Under the pieces are notes generated by a model, which saw nothing but the letters and a program-made list of their open reading frames with translations, was not told the DNA's origin and did not search any database. A program made the translations under genes and the position numbers. Source: Bacillota bacterium (GTDB taxonomy: Bacteria > Bacillota > DTU030 > DUMP01). From it: 64,000 nt of DNA. Shown one piece after another: positions 24,634-32,845 of the stretch; the first letter of the stretch is position 1, and every line of letters starts with the position of its first letter. The stretch spans positions 1 to 64,000 of the forward strand of contig DURJ01000117.1 of assembly GCA_012837285.1 (NCBI GenBank), given 5' to 3'.

Positions 24634-25403
24634 CTATGAGCATTGCCAAGTGGAGCAATGGTGCCTGGCAAGCTGAGAAAGATGTGGTTGTCCGGGAAGA
24701 TGTAGTCACTGTTTATGTCAACGAACATGAATTAGTCCGGCTGCATTGTTCTTGGGATTACCCAGCTGAACTGGCAGTGGGGTATCTGAAGGCTGCTCGG
24801 TTGATTAACCAAAAGAGCGATCTACGGGAGCTTAGGATTGTTCCGGAGGAACGATCAGTTTATGTATGGACGGCTGAAAGCGCCACCACGGCGGCTGTTC
24901 CGGCTCCAAGTGCGGTGACATCGGGCTGTGGCCAAGGGCCGGCCTTTTACCATTGTTGGCAAAGCAGTTTTGAGTTAGCGCCGGTGACATCCACATTCAA
25001 ACTGAACCCGGAAGGGGTTTTGAGGTTGATCCGTGAGCTCCACCAACGCTCTGCCTTGTTTAAACTCACCGGCGGTGTCCATAGTGCTGCCCTTGGGGGA
25101 GCGCAAGACCTGGCTATTTTCCGTCAGGATATCGGTCGCCACAATGCTGTAGATAAAGTGATCGGTCATACAATTCTTTCAGACGTGGCCACCACGGACA
25201 AGGTGTTGGTGATAAGTGGCCGGATATCTTCGGACATTATCCTTAAAGCGGTCTTGGCCGGACTTCCGCTGGTGGTGTCTCCGTCGGCTCCGACTCATTT
25301 GGCGGTGGAACTGGCACGACGCCTCGGTATTACAGTGGTTGGTTTTGCTCGGGGGACCCGTCTTAGTGTGTACAGCGAAGTTTGGCGACTACAACGTGAC
25401 TGA
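24618..25403 (+). CDS. fdhD: Formate dehydrogenase accessory sulfurtransferase FdhD
   Basis: A 261-residue FdhD family protein. Family blocks seen are VNEHELVRLHCSW, TGGVHSAAL, FRQDIGRHNAVDKVIG and VISGRISSDIILKAV. FdhD moves sulfur from a cysteine desulfurase to the Mo/W cofactor of formate dehydrogenase. The active-site segment here reads TSGCGQG, so only the first cysteine of the Escherichia coli CGxCG motif is present; one-cysteine forms occur in other Bacillota. GTG start follows GAGAGAGG. It ends the hyd-fdh gene run; a 737-base gap follows. Confidence 0.92.
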   Translation: MEPTVTMSIAKWSNGAWQAEKDVVVREDVVTVYVNEHELVRLHCSWDYPAELAVGYLKAARLINQKSDLRELRIVPEERSVYVWTAESATTAAVPAPSAVTSGCGQGPAFYHCWQSSFELAPVTSTFKLNPEGVLRLIRELHQRSALFKLTGGVHSAALGGAQDLAIFRQDIGRHNAVDKVIGHTILSDVATTDKVLVISGRISSDIILKAVLAGLPLVVSPSAPTHLAVELARRLGITVVGFARGTRLSVYSEVWRLQRD

Positions 25404-25833
25404 CTGCTAACAAATTAACAATGCGCCAGGCGCAAAAGTTTTGGCCAGTACAGTTGAGCAGTGGCAAAGCTCTAATTTGACTTAGAAATATCAACACATA
25501 TGTGGGTGATATAACACTCGAGTATTGTGATAACGCCTGAGGTTTGAGGGCCGGGCTTATGTTAGCTGCCGCTTTTCTGATCTTAATATGGTGTGGGGGG
25601 CGGACTCTCTGCCCGCCTGCCAGTGGGCTGCCTAAGCGAGCGTTGACAGCGGGGATGCTAGCGCTAAACGGTTGCTCTTTTTGTTTGCTGGCCGTAATTG
25701 AGTGAAACACAGAACCAGCGAATAATTGGGCCTGTCAAAGAGGTGACCATTTAGATTTACGGATTGATAGTTACATAACAAACCAAATAGTGTGCAAAAC
25801 AGCGAGAAGGGGGCTAAAGCGACGAAGCAGAGC

Positions 25834-25917
25834 GCCAGGGATCAATACTGCCAATGGCTGTCTAATAGCTTCAGTTTGGCACCCCTGGCACGTGCTTTTA
25901 ACCGGTAGCATGTGCCA
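25834..25917 (+). other. Competing hairpins upstream of the rnf operon
   Basis: Hairpin 1 has an outer stem GCCAGGG (25834-25840) with CCCTGGC (25883-25889) and an inner stem TGCCAA (25849-25854) with TTGGCA (25876-25881). Hairpin 2 pairs TGGCACGTGC (25886-25895) with GCATGTGCCA (25908-25917) with one G-T pair. The two share bases 25886-25889, so they compete for them. They lie upstream of the rnf promoter element, so they belong to another transcript or to a DNA-level structure. Confidence 0.5.
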
Positions 25918-25996
25918 ACGGAGTTAACACCTATTTGTTTTGGGGTAAACTGGGGAGACTATTGTGAGGTCATGATAACAATTTAGCCTGAATTTG

Positions 25997-26005
25997 TGCT
26001 ATAAT
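25997..26005 (+). promoter_or_regulatory. Extended minus-ten promoter of the rnf operon
   Basis: TGCTATAAT, an extended minus-ten box with a perfect TATAAT at 26000-26005. No good minus-35 hexamer lies 17 bases upstream, as is common for extended promoters. The TTGTGA (25962-25967) and TAACAA (25976-25981) half-sites just upstream resemble a Rex operator but are spaced two bases too far apart. Confidence 0.6.
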
Positions 26006-26140
26006 GGACAACGATATGCTAGGTTCTTAGTTGATGAGGCGCTGAAGAAACAAGGATTTTGACTGTTGGTTGTCGAAATAAAAAAAGTTTCTATTAGGAA
26101 TTTAGTTTATTTTATAGTAACAGAGGGGTGAGGTTCCAAC

Positions 26141-27454
26141 ATGAAACTAAGGTCTTTCTTAGGTGGGGTTCACCCGGCGCCGGCCAAAGGTAGGACAGGG
26201 AATAGTCCGATCGCGACGGCACCGTTGCCACCAAAGGTGGTAATCCCCTTAGCCCAAGGCGGTGCTCCTTGCGAGCCGCTGGTAAAAGTGGGCGATACAG
26301 TGCTGGCAGGACAGAAGATCGGTGACAGCCAAGCCTTTGTTTCTGCTCCGGTGCATGCTAGCATATCAGGTAAAGTTACGGCTCTTGAATCGGTGGCCTG
26401 CCCCACGGGCCGTAGCAGTTTGGCTGTAGTAATTGAGAGTGACAGCCAAGATTCATGGATAAATACCGGTGGCCGATCGTTGGCTGATCTGTCGGCAGCC
26501 GATGTTAAGGATTTGATCCGGGAAGCCGGATTGGTGGGTATGGGAGGAGCCATGTTTCCTACCCATGTTAAAGTTTCGCCGCCGCCGGGCAAGAGTTTTG
26601 AGGCGGTTATTATTAATGGGGCTGAATGCGAACCCTATCTCACTTGCGACCAGAGACTGATGATGGAAGAACCGGAACAGATTATTCTTGGCCTTAAAGC
26701 TTGGTTGAAGGTAACCGGAGCCCAGAAGGGCTATATTGGGATTGAAGACAACAAACAAGAAGCCATTGCTGTCTTGAGGGCGGCTGTGGCCGAAGAGGGT
26801 AACATCGAGGTGGTACCGCTGACCACCAAGTACCCCCAAGGCTCGGAGAAACAATTGATTTTTGCTGTCTTAGGACGGGAGATTCCCTCCGGCGGTTTGC
26901 CAGTGGACGCAGGGGCCTTAGTACAAAACGTCGGCACAACTTATGCTTTGGCCCAAGCGATTGTTTACGGGAAGCCCTTGGTGGAACGGGTAGTAACCGT
27001 AACCGGTACACCGCTGAAGGAATCCTATAACCTTAAAGTAAGAATCGGCACCTTGTTCAGCGAACTCCTATCGTACTGCGGGGTGGAAGCTAAGGTAGGA
27101 AAGCTGATCAGTGGCGGCCCCATGATGGGCATAGCTCAGTCCAGCGCTGAAGTGCCGGTGCTAAAGGGAACATCGGGTATTTTGGTGTTATCGCCTGAGG
27201 AAGCCGGAGCCTTGCCGGAACGAGCCTGCATTCGCTGTGGGCGCTGCGTAGATGCTTGCCCTATAGGACTGCTACCGACCTTATTAGATCAGTACTGTCG
27301 TAATGACATGTGGCACCAGGCGGAGGAGGGGCATGTGGCTGACTGTATTGAGTGTGGTTGCTGTGCCTATGTGTGTCCGTCGAAACGGCACTTGGTGGCA
27401 GCACTTCGGTTAGGGAAAGCGGAAGTACTGGCGCGTCGGCGTCGGAGGAAGTAG
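26141..27454 (+). CDS. rnfC: Rnf complex subunit RnfC
   Basis: A 437-residue peripheral subunit: an N-terminal sandwich-hybrid domain with the PLAQGGAPCEPLVKVGD region, a flavin/NAD-binding NuoF-like region (GLVGMGGAMFPTHVK, about residues 131-145; NGAECEPYLTCDQ), an SLBB-like region and two [4Fe-4S] motifs (CIRCGRCVDACP and CIECGCCAYVCP, about 365-415). It exchanges electrons with NAD(H) on the cytoplasmic side of the ion-pumping ferredoxin:NAD oxidoreductase. AGGGGTGAGG lies upstream of the ATG. Length is normal for the family. Confidence 0.95.
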   Translation: MKLRSFLGGVHPAPAKGRTGNSPIATAPLPPKVVIPLAQGGAPCEPLVKVGDTVLAGQKIGDSQAFVSAPVHASISGKVTALESVACPTGRSSLAVVIESDSQDSWINTGGRSLADLSAADVKDLIREAGLVGMGGAMFPTHVKVSPPPGKSFEAVIINGAECEPYLTCDQRLMMEEPEQIILGLKAWLKVTGAQKGYIGIEDNKQEAIAVLRAAVAEEGNIEVVPLTTKYPQGSEKQLIFAVLGREIPSGGLPVDAGALVQNVGTTYALAQAIVYGKPLVERVVTVTGTPLKESYNLKVRIGTLFSELLSYCGVEAKVGKLISGGPMMGIAQSSAEVPVLKGTSGILVLSPEEAGALPERACIRCGRCVDACPIGLLPTLLDQYCRNDMWHQAEEGHVADCIECGCCAYVCPSKRHLVAALRLGKAEVLARRRRRK

Positions 27455-27466
27455 GGGGAGTTGGAA

Positions 27467-28444
27467 ATGGCTAACCAAAACATCCTTCCCGGGGAAGGAG
27501 AGCTGCTGGTGTCTTCTTCGCCCCATATTAGGGCCGAGGAGACGGTGGATTGGCTTATGTGGCAGGTGGTAGTGGCTTTGCTTCCAGCTGCGGTGGTCAG
27601 CGTTTACTTTTTTGGTTTCCGTTCACTGTACCTTATGGTGCTGGGTGTAGCTAGCGCCATGGTTACCGAGGCAGTGATGCAGAAAGCCTTGGGAAGAGGT
27701 TTGACAATAAAGGATGGCAGTGCTGCTGTTACCGGTTTGCTTCTGGCCTTTAACGTGCCGGCTAATGCTCCGTGGTGGCTGGTGGTAATAGGGGCGGTTT
27801 TTGCTATTGCTGTGGTTAAGCAGACTTTCGGTGGGCTCGGCTACAATTTTATCAATCCGGCCCTCACGGCTCGCGCTTTTCTTCTGGCAGCCTGGCCCCA
27901 GTATCTGGCCGGTAATTTTCCTTTGCCGCTGGACACTGTAACGGGCGCAACACCGTTAGCCATTATTGAGGGTACAGCCGCTGGCAGCTTACCGTCGTAC
28001 TTGGATCTTTTCTTAGGCAATGTGGGTGGCGTCCTGGGCGAGACATCAGCTCTGGCCTTACTGGTAGGGGGGCTATATCTTGTTTGGCAGAAAGTAATCG
28101 ACTGGCGCACTCCGGCAACGTTTATCGGCACGGTGGCAGTTCTTACTTGGATCTTTGGCGGTCGTGGCGGCCTCTTTGCGGGGGATCCGCTCTATCATGT
28201 CTTAGCCGGCGGACTTATGCTCGGTGCTTTCTTCATGGCTACTGATTATGTCACGTCACCTGTTACTCCCCAAGGTCGGTTAGTTTTCGGTGTAGGTTGC
28301 GGTATTATCACCGTACTAATTCGCCTCTGGGGCGGCTATCCGGAAGGGGTTTCTTATTCCATTTTGCTCATGAATTTGGTGGTGCCGTTTATCGAACGGT
28401 GGACTGCGCCCCGAGTCTACGGCATACAAACCAGTCGGGTATGA
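27467..28444 (+). CDS. rnfD: Rnf complex subunit RnfD
   Basis: A 325-residue membrane protein with about ten helices. The covalent FMN site motif is present as VTGATPL (about residues 155-161), where the Thr would be flavinylated by ApbE. GGLGYNFINPALTARAFLLA is the conserved NqrB/RnfD helix block. Start set at ATG 27467, six bases after GGGGGAG. It forms part of the ion-translocating membrane core with RnfA and RnfE. RnfE begins only 19 bases after its stop, leaving no room for the usual rnfG. Confidence 0.95.
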   Translation: MANQNILPGEGELLVSSSPHIRAEETVDWLMWQVVVALLPAAVVSVYFFGFRSLYLMVLGVASAMVTEAVMQKALGRGLTIKDGSAAVTGLLLAFNVPANAPWWLVVIGAVFAIAVVKQTFGGLGYNFINPALTARAFLLAAWPQYLAGNFPLPLDTVTGATPLAIIEGTAAGSLPSYLDLFLGNVGGVLGETSALALLVGGLYLVWQKVIDWRTPATFIGTVAVLTWIFGGRGGLFAGDPLYHVLAGGLMLGAFFMATDYVTSPVTPQGRLVFGVGCGIITVLIRLWGGYPEGVSYSILLMNLVVPFIERWTAPRVYGIQTSRV

Positions 28445-28462
28445 ACCGGGAGGTGGGGAACA

Positions 28463-29065
28463 ATGAAAAAGTTATGGGGTACCTTTTCTAATGGTATTAT
28501 TAACGAAAACCCAACACTCCGTCTAGTTATCGGTATGTGTGCACCGCTGGCGGTGACCACAGCCGTAGCCAATGGATTCTGGATGGGGATTGCCGTGATT
28601 TTTGTGCTTACAGCGTCCAATATATTGATTTCATCTCTACGTAAAATCATTCCGGAGCAAATTCGTATTCCTATTTTTGTAGTCATCATTGCTACTTTTA
28701 CTACGGTAGCAGACCTTAGTTTAAAAGCCGTACAGCCAGACATCCATGCTAAGCTGGGCGTGTTTGTTCCGCTGATTGTTGTTAACTGTATTATCTTTGC
28801 CCGGGCAGAAGCTTTTGCCAGTAAGAATAACGTTTTACTTTCCACTGTGGATGGGCTCGGTATGGGCCTGGGGTTTACCTTGGCTCTAATAGTATTGGCC
28901 ACCATTAGAGAGCTTCTGGGCAACGGTAGTTGGTGGGGAATTAAGCTACTCCCGGCTGCGTTTGAGCCTGCTATTGTGATGATTCTTCCCCCGGGTGCCT
29001 TTGTTACCTTAGGCTATCTACTGGGTGGGTTAAACCTTCTTACCGGTAAGACCGGCGAGAACTAA
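28463..29065 (+). CDS. rnfE: Rnf complex subunit RnfE
   Basis: A 200-residue protein with six predicted helices and RnfE/NqrD hallmarks: GIINENPTLRLVIGMCAPLAV at the N-terminus, VPLIVVNCIIFARAEAFAS (about residues 97-115; contains the conserved Cys near the membrane [2Fe-2S] site shared with RnfA) and DGLGMGLGFTLAL. GGGAGGTGGGG precedes the ATG. It pairs with RnfA to form the core through which electrons cross the membrane. Confidence 0.95.
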   Translation: MKKLWGTFSNGIINENPTLRLVIGMCAPLAVTTAVANGFWMGIAVIFVLTASNILISSLRKIIPEQIRIPIFVVIIATFTTVADLSLKAVQPDIHAKLGVFVPLIVVNCIIFARAEAFASKNNVLLSTVDGLGMGLGFTLALIVLATIRELLGNGSWWGIKLLPAAFEPAIVMILPPGAFVTLGYLLGGLNLLTGKTGEN

Positions 29066-29079
29066 GGAGGGAGACGAAC

Positions 29080-29667
29080 GTGCATTACCTGGCCATTATC
29101 ATTGGTGGCGTACTGATAAACAACTACATCTTTAGCCGGTTCTTGGGCCTCTGTCCTTTTTGGGGTGTGTCGAAACAGGTGGAGACGGCTACAGGCATGA
29201 GCCTCGCCGTTATCTTCGTCATGGCCATGGCATCAGCGGTCACATGGTTAGTGAATAAGTATCTCCTTATTCAGTTTGAACTTCAGTATATGCAAACAAT
29301 TGTTTTTATCTTAGTCATTGCTGCACTGGTTCAGTTTGTGGAAATGATCATTCAAAAAACGAGCCCAATTCTGTATCAAGCGCTAGGTATTTATCTACCG
29401 CTTATTACTACCAATTGCGCTGTATTGGGGGTAGCTCTCTTAAATATTTCTGAGAACTATAATTTTCTCGAGAGCGTTATCAATGGCACGGCCAGTGCCA
29501 TTGGTTGGTCGCTGGCGATCATTCTTTTTGCCGGTCTTCGTGAACGCTGGGCGTTTGCCCCGATTCCTCCCAGCATGAAAGGTTTTCCTATCGCTTTGGT
29601 GGCTACCGGTCTTATGTCTATTGCTTTCTTTGGTTTCCAAGGGTTGTTCCGGGGCATTCTGTTCTAA
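29080..29667 (+). CDS. rnfA: Rnf complex subunit RnfA
   Basis: A 195-residue six-helix protein homologous to NqrE: NNYIFSRFLGLCPFWGVSK (about residues 9-27) with the conserved Cys, and LPLITTNCAVLGVALLN (about 107-123) with the second Cys. Together with RnfE it holds the intramembrane [2Fe-2S] cluster. GTG start, preceded by AAGGAGGGAG. The gene is separated from its neighbours by only about 14 bases on each side. Confidence 0.95.
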   Translation: MHYLAIIIGGVLINNYIFSRFLGLCPFWGVSKQVETATGMSLAVIFVMAMASAVTWLVNKYLLIQFELQYMQTIVFILVIAALVQFVEMIIQKTSPILYQALGIYLPLITTNCAVLGVALLNISENYNFLESVINGTASAIGWSLAIILFAGLRERWAFAPIPPSMKGFPIALVATGLMSIAFFGFQGLFRGILF

Positions 29668-29681
29668 AGGGGTGACAAGTA

Positions 29682-30497
29682 ATGGTAGAAGCTACTCTTA
29701 TCTTAGGCGGTCTGGGGCTGCTGTTCGGCATATTTTTAGGTGTGGCGGCCCGTAAATTTGCCATAGACAAAGATCCCAAGATGGAAGAAATTTTGGCGGC
29801 GCTCCCTGGGGCTAACTGCGGTGCCTGCGGCTTCCCCGGCTGCAGTGGTTTAGCAGCGGCGATAGCCAAGGGTGAGGCGGCACCCAATGCCTGCAAAGCC
29901 GGCGGAGCGTCGGTAGCAGAACTAGTGGCACAGATCATGGGTGTGGATGCATCGAACAATGATCGCCAGGTGGTCCGGCTTATTTGTCGCGGCGGCCGCG
30001 AACAGGCTCGGCAGCGGGCCGAATATGTAGGACTAAATGACTGCCGGAGTGCCAAGGCCTTTGGCTTCGCTGGCAAGGCTTGCACCTTTGGTTGCTTGGG
30101 ATTGGGCAACTGTGCCCGCGCTTGTCCGTTTAGCGCCATTACCATGGGTCCGGACGGACTGCCGGTAATCGACCCTTATGTATGCACCGGCTGTGGTGTG
30201 TGTGTCCAGACTTGTCCGCAGTCAGTGTTAGCGTTGGTGCCGGCACGAAACAGGGTGTTTGTGGCCTGCAGTTCTACGGCACCTGGGCGCCAAGTACGCC
30301 CGGTGTGTCAAGTAGGGTGTATCGCCTGTCGTATTTGTGAAAAGACCTGCGAGCACGATGCCATTAAGGTGGAAAACAACTTGGCCCGGATTGACTACAG
30401 CAAATGCACCAACTGCGGCCGCTGTGCCGACAAATGTCCACAGAAGATTATTATTAATGAAACTTTAAGCGAACAGTCAGCCCAGGCGGTAGTATAA
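29682..30497 (+). CDS. rnfB: Rnf complex subunit RnfB
   Basis: A 271-residue subunit with one N-terminal membrane helix, a four-cysteine [4Fe-4S] domain (ANCGACGFPGC, about residues 44-54) and several ferredoxin-type clusters (CFLGLGNCARACP-like region reading CLGLGNCARACP; CTGCGVCVQTCP; CRICEKTCEHDA; CTNCGRCADKCP). It takes electrons from reduced ferredoxin at the cytoplasmic face. Length is shorter than in acetogens with extra clusters but normal for the core family. The ATG follows AAGGGGTGAC. Confidence 0.95.
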   Translation: MVEATLILGGLGLLFGIFLGVAARKFAIDKDPKMEEILAALPGANCGACGFPGCSGLAAAIAKGEAAPNACKAGGASVAELVAQIMGVDASNNDRQVVRLICRGGREQARQRAEYVGLNDCRSAKAFGFAGKACTFGCLGLGNCARACPFSAITMGPDGLPVIDPYVCTGCGVCVQTCPQSVLALVPARNRVFVACSSTAPGRQVRPVCQVGCIACRICEKTCEHDAIKVENNLARIDYSKCTNCGRCADKCPQKIIINETLSEQSAQAVV

Positions 30498-30535
30498 TCA
30501 CTACTAAGCTTCGGCTGGACGAAAGGTGAACTCTA

Positions 30536-31564
30536 GTGCAGACGAAATGGACCAAGATGGCGGTATTAGTTTTAGTGGTGGCGGGCCTGCTCTTAAGTGG
30601 CTGCCGGGGGGTCCGTACCGAAGTGCGTAAGACAGAATTCATGATGGATACAGCCGTTACCATTACCGCCTACGGCCCGCGGGCCGAGCAGGCGGTGGCA
30701 GCGGCTTTTGCTGAAATGAGGCGGGTTGCCGCTCTAATGAATGCTGATGACCCTGACAGCGAAGTATCCTTGATCAACAGAAATGCTGGCCTAGAGCCGG
30801 TCAGGGTAAGTTCGGAAACGTTTGAACTACTTGAGTTGTGCCAGCACTACAGTGAACTAGCAGCCGGGGCTTTTGATGTTACTGTACGTCCCCTGGTGGA
30901 GCTTTGGGGCATCGGTAAGAAAGACAAATATGTGCCTAGCCCGGAAGAGATTGAGCGAGCGCTTCAACTGGTAGATTATCGGAAAGTTATTTTGGATCAG
31001 AACACAAAAACAGTGTTTTTACCAGTGCCAGGCATGGGTGTTGATTTAGGTGGAGCCGCCAAGGGCTATGCCGCCGATCGAGCTCGGGAAATACTCAAGG
31101 AACACGGGGTTCGATCAGCTTTAATCGATGCCGGCGGCAATATTTGGACGGTGGGTATACGGCCTGACGGTAGGAAGTGGCGGATCGGTATCCGCCATCC
31201 ACGGCCAGAAGTAGCCGGTGGAGTTTTGGCTGTACTTCCCAGCCAGGATCTAACCCTGGTGACTTCCGGCGATTACGAACGTTATTTTCTTAAATACGGC
31301 ACACGCTATCATCATATTTTTGATCCCCATACAGGGTTACCGGCTCGGGAATTGGTCTCGGCCACAATTATCGGCAATAACAGTGCCGAGGCCGACATTT
31401 TGTCCACGGCTGTATTCGTCTTGGGTGCAGACAGAGGGTTGGCTCTTACTAACCAATTACCGCATATCACCACCGTGGTAGTAACACCCAAGCTTCAGGT
31501 TCTTACGGCCGGAAGCCATGAGACTGAGCTGGAACTCGTGTACAAAGAAGGGGAAGACCAGTGA
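30536..31564 (+). CDS. apbE: ApbE FAD:protein FMN transferase
   Basis: A 342-residue lipoprotein (lipobox LLSGC, about residues 20-24) of the ApbE family: MMDTAVTITAYG, VDLGGAAKGYAADRA, LIDAGGNIWTVG and HHIFDPHTGLPA are family motifs with the Mg/FAD ligands. It attaches FMN through a phosphoester to Thr in RnfG and RnfD on the outer side of the membrane. Here RnfD is the only visible target in the operon. GTG start after AAAGGTGAA. It overlaps the following gene by four bases. Confidence 0.93.
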   Translation: MQTKWTKMAVLVLVVAGLLLSGCRGVRTEVRKTEFMMDTAVTITAYGPRAEQAVAAAFAEMRRVAALMNADDPDSEVSLINRNAGLEPVRVSSETFELLELCQHYSELAAGAFDVTVRPLVELWGIGKKDKYVPSPEEIERALQLVDYRKVILDQNTKTVFLPVPGMGVDLGGAAKGYAADRAREILKEHGVRSALIDAGGNIWTVGIRPDGRKWRIGIRHPRPEVAGGVLAVLPSQDLTLVTSGDYERYFLKYGTRYHHIFDPHTGLPARELVSATIIGNNSAEADILSTAVFVLGADRGLALTNQLPHITTVVVTPKLQVLTAGSHETELELVYKEGEDQ

Positions 31565-31947
31565 CGCGAGGAGACAAAACAGTAGTAGCAGTGGTACTCA
31601 TAACAGTAGCCGTGTTAGGCGGCTTGATCTGGTTATGGAAAAACTATGCTCCCTTGGCCGGACCCACGGAAGTTGTAATTGAAGTAAACGGCCAGGTTAA
31701 GGAGCGGCTTTTTCTGTCGGAGCTTAAGGCAGGAGAGAAGCACGAGATCAAAGGCTTTCAAGGGTATAGCCTACTTGAGGTTGGAGACAATAAAGTAAAG
31801 ATGGTAGAATCACCCTGTCCTGACAAAATATGTATCGGCATGGGTTGGATAAGCCGCCCCGGCGAGTCCATTATTTGTATTCCTAATCGGGTGGTGGTGC
31901 GTATTGTGGGCTCGGATAACTACGATTACGACGGCCTCAGCCAGTAA
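31561..31947 (+). CDS. NusG domain II-containing membrane-anchored protein
   Basis: A 128-residue protein with one N-terminal membrane helix (about residues 9-27) and an extracytoplasmic beta domain of the NusG domain II type; a Cys pair occurs in SPCPDKICIGMGW (about residues 83-95). The GTG start overlaps the apbE stop. This protein and the next are frequent companions of apbE and rnf genes in Bacillota. A role in maturing or assembling extracytoplasmic flavoproteins is possible but unproven. It has no FMN-attachment motif, so it is not a disguised RnfG. Confidence 0.85.
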   Translation: MTRGDKTVVAVVLITVAVLGGLIWLWKNYAPLAGPTEVVIEVNGQVKERLFLSELKAGEKHEIKGFQGYSLLEVGDNKVKMVESPCPDKICIGMGWISRPGESIICIPNRVVVRIVGSDNYDYDGLSQ

Positions 31948-31959
31948 GGAGATGCAGTC

Positions 31960-32571
31960 ATGATCAGCAAGGGGGAAGAAACAAGAAAGCTGCTGCGCCT
32001 ATCACTGTTGGTGGCCGGAGGAACGGTGTTACATGTAGTGGAATCGCACTTACCTGCCCTGAGTACTTTGCCTGGGGCTAAACTGGGCTTGGCTAATATC
32101 GTCACCATGCTGACCCTAATGTCTTACTCTCCGGCCGATACCTGGAAAGTGGTAGGTCTAAGAGTGTTCCTGGGCTCTCTGTTAGGAGGCACGTTTCTCA
32201 CCACTACTTTTTTCTTGAGCACAGCCGGTGCTATCGGCAGCACAACTGTGATGATCCTGGCACTTTTTCTGGGCCAAGGGTCACTTAGCACTGTAGGCAT
32301 AAGCATTTTGGGGGCCGTGGCCCATAACGTGGCCCAACTTCTGATGGCTGTGTTTCTTACCCGTAGTTGGGGGATCGTCTTATATTTGCCCTATTTATTA
32401 CTGTTTGCTTTGCCGACCGGCTATTTTGTCGGTGTTCTGTCCCGTTTTATCTTACGCTCGGCCCCTTCTTTCTCGCCGCTGCATTTAGTTGGTAATGGTA
32501 GGAAACGACAGGACTTAACTCGTGAATGTAGAATATGTCATTGGAGCTCCCATACGCCAAAGGAGGATTGA
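31960..32571 (+). CDS. Gx transporter family membrane protein
   Basis: A 203-residue membrane protein with five to six helices, of the family often labelled heptaprenyl diphosphate synthase component I or Gx transporter. Family elements are LPALSTLPGAKLGLANIVTM and HNVAQLLMAVFLT. The family resembles S components of ECF vitamin transporters, and its presence after apbE suggests a flavin or quinone-precursor link. The substrate is unknown. The stop overlaps the start of the next gene (TGATG). Confidence 0.82.
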   Translation: MISKGEETRKLLRLSLLVAGGTVLHVVESHLPALSTLPGAKLGLANIVTMLTLMSYSPADTWKVVGLRVFLGSLLGGTFLTTTFFLSTAGAIGSTTVMILALFLGQGSLSTVGISILGAVAHNVAQLLMAVFLTRSWGIVLYLPYLLLFALPTGYFVGVLSRFILRSAPSFSPLHLVGNGRKRQDLTRECRICHWSSHTPKED

Positions 32572-32822
32572 TGTTTGTGCGCAGATATCGTAGCACCGGC
32601 CTGTTGGTGGTACTTCTTTTGGCCGGCGCCTTGGTTGGAGGTGCTTTAGGTCAACTGTTCTCTGATTACCTGCCGTTCTTAGCTCTAGGTCAGACGGTGG
32701 GATTGGCGCCCACAACACTTAATCTCAGCGTAGTTGAGATCACTTTTGGTCTAAGCCTTCATTTTACTGTGGCTGGGGCCATTGGATTACTCTTGGGATA
32801 TTTATTGTATAGATTGCTGTAG
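32571..32822 (+). CDS. DUF4321 small membrane protein
   Basis: An 83-residue protein with two predicted helices (about residues 10-27 and 60-82) and a Gly-rich first helix (LAGALVGGALGQLF). It matches the DUF4321 type found upstream of maf and the mre genes in Clostridia. The start at ATG 32571 follows AGGAGG and overlaps the previous stop; a longer frame from 32535 lacks a ribosome site. Function is unknown. It may belong to the rnf operon or to the maf-radC-mre operon. Confidence 0.75.
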   Translation: MFVRRYRSTGLLVVLLLAGALVGGALGQLFSDYLPFLALGQTVGLAPTTLNLSVVEITFGLSLHFTVAGAIGLLLGYLLYRLL

Positions 32823-32845
32823 CTAAAAGACGGGACAAGATAACG

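Larger units (their letters stand above)
25404..26140 (+). other. Long gene-free gap before rnfC
   Basis: These 737 bases contain no credible gene in either direction; short frames on both strands lack ribosome sites and family motifs. The first 400 bases show no clear signal. The later part holds the two competing hairpins at 25834-25917, a possible redox-operator-like palindrome at 25962-25981, the promoter element at 25997-26005 and an AT-rich 130-base leader before rnfC. Confidence 0.7.

Noticed and set aside
25363-25710. A 115-codon minus-strand frame in the fdhD-rnfC gap
   Set aside because: It overlaps the fdhD end, has no ribosome site and shows no family motif; codon use looks random.
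31561-31947. The NusG-II protein as a cryptic RnfG
   Set aside because: It is too short and has no FMN_bind domain or Ser-Gly-Ala-Thr attachment motif.
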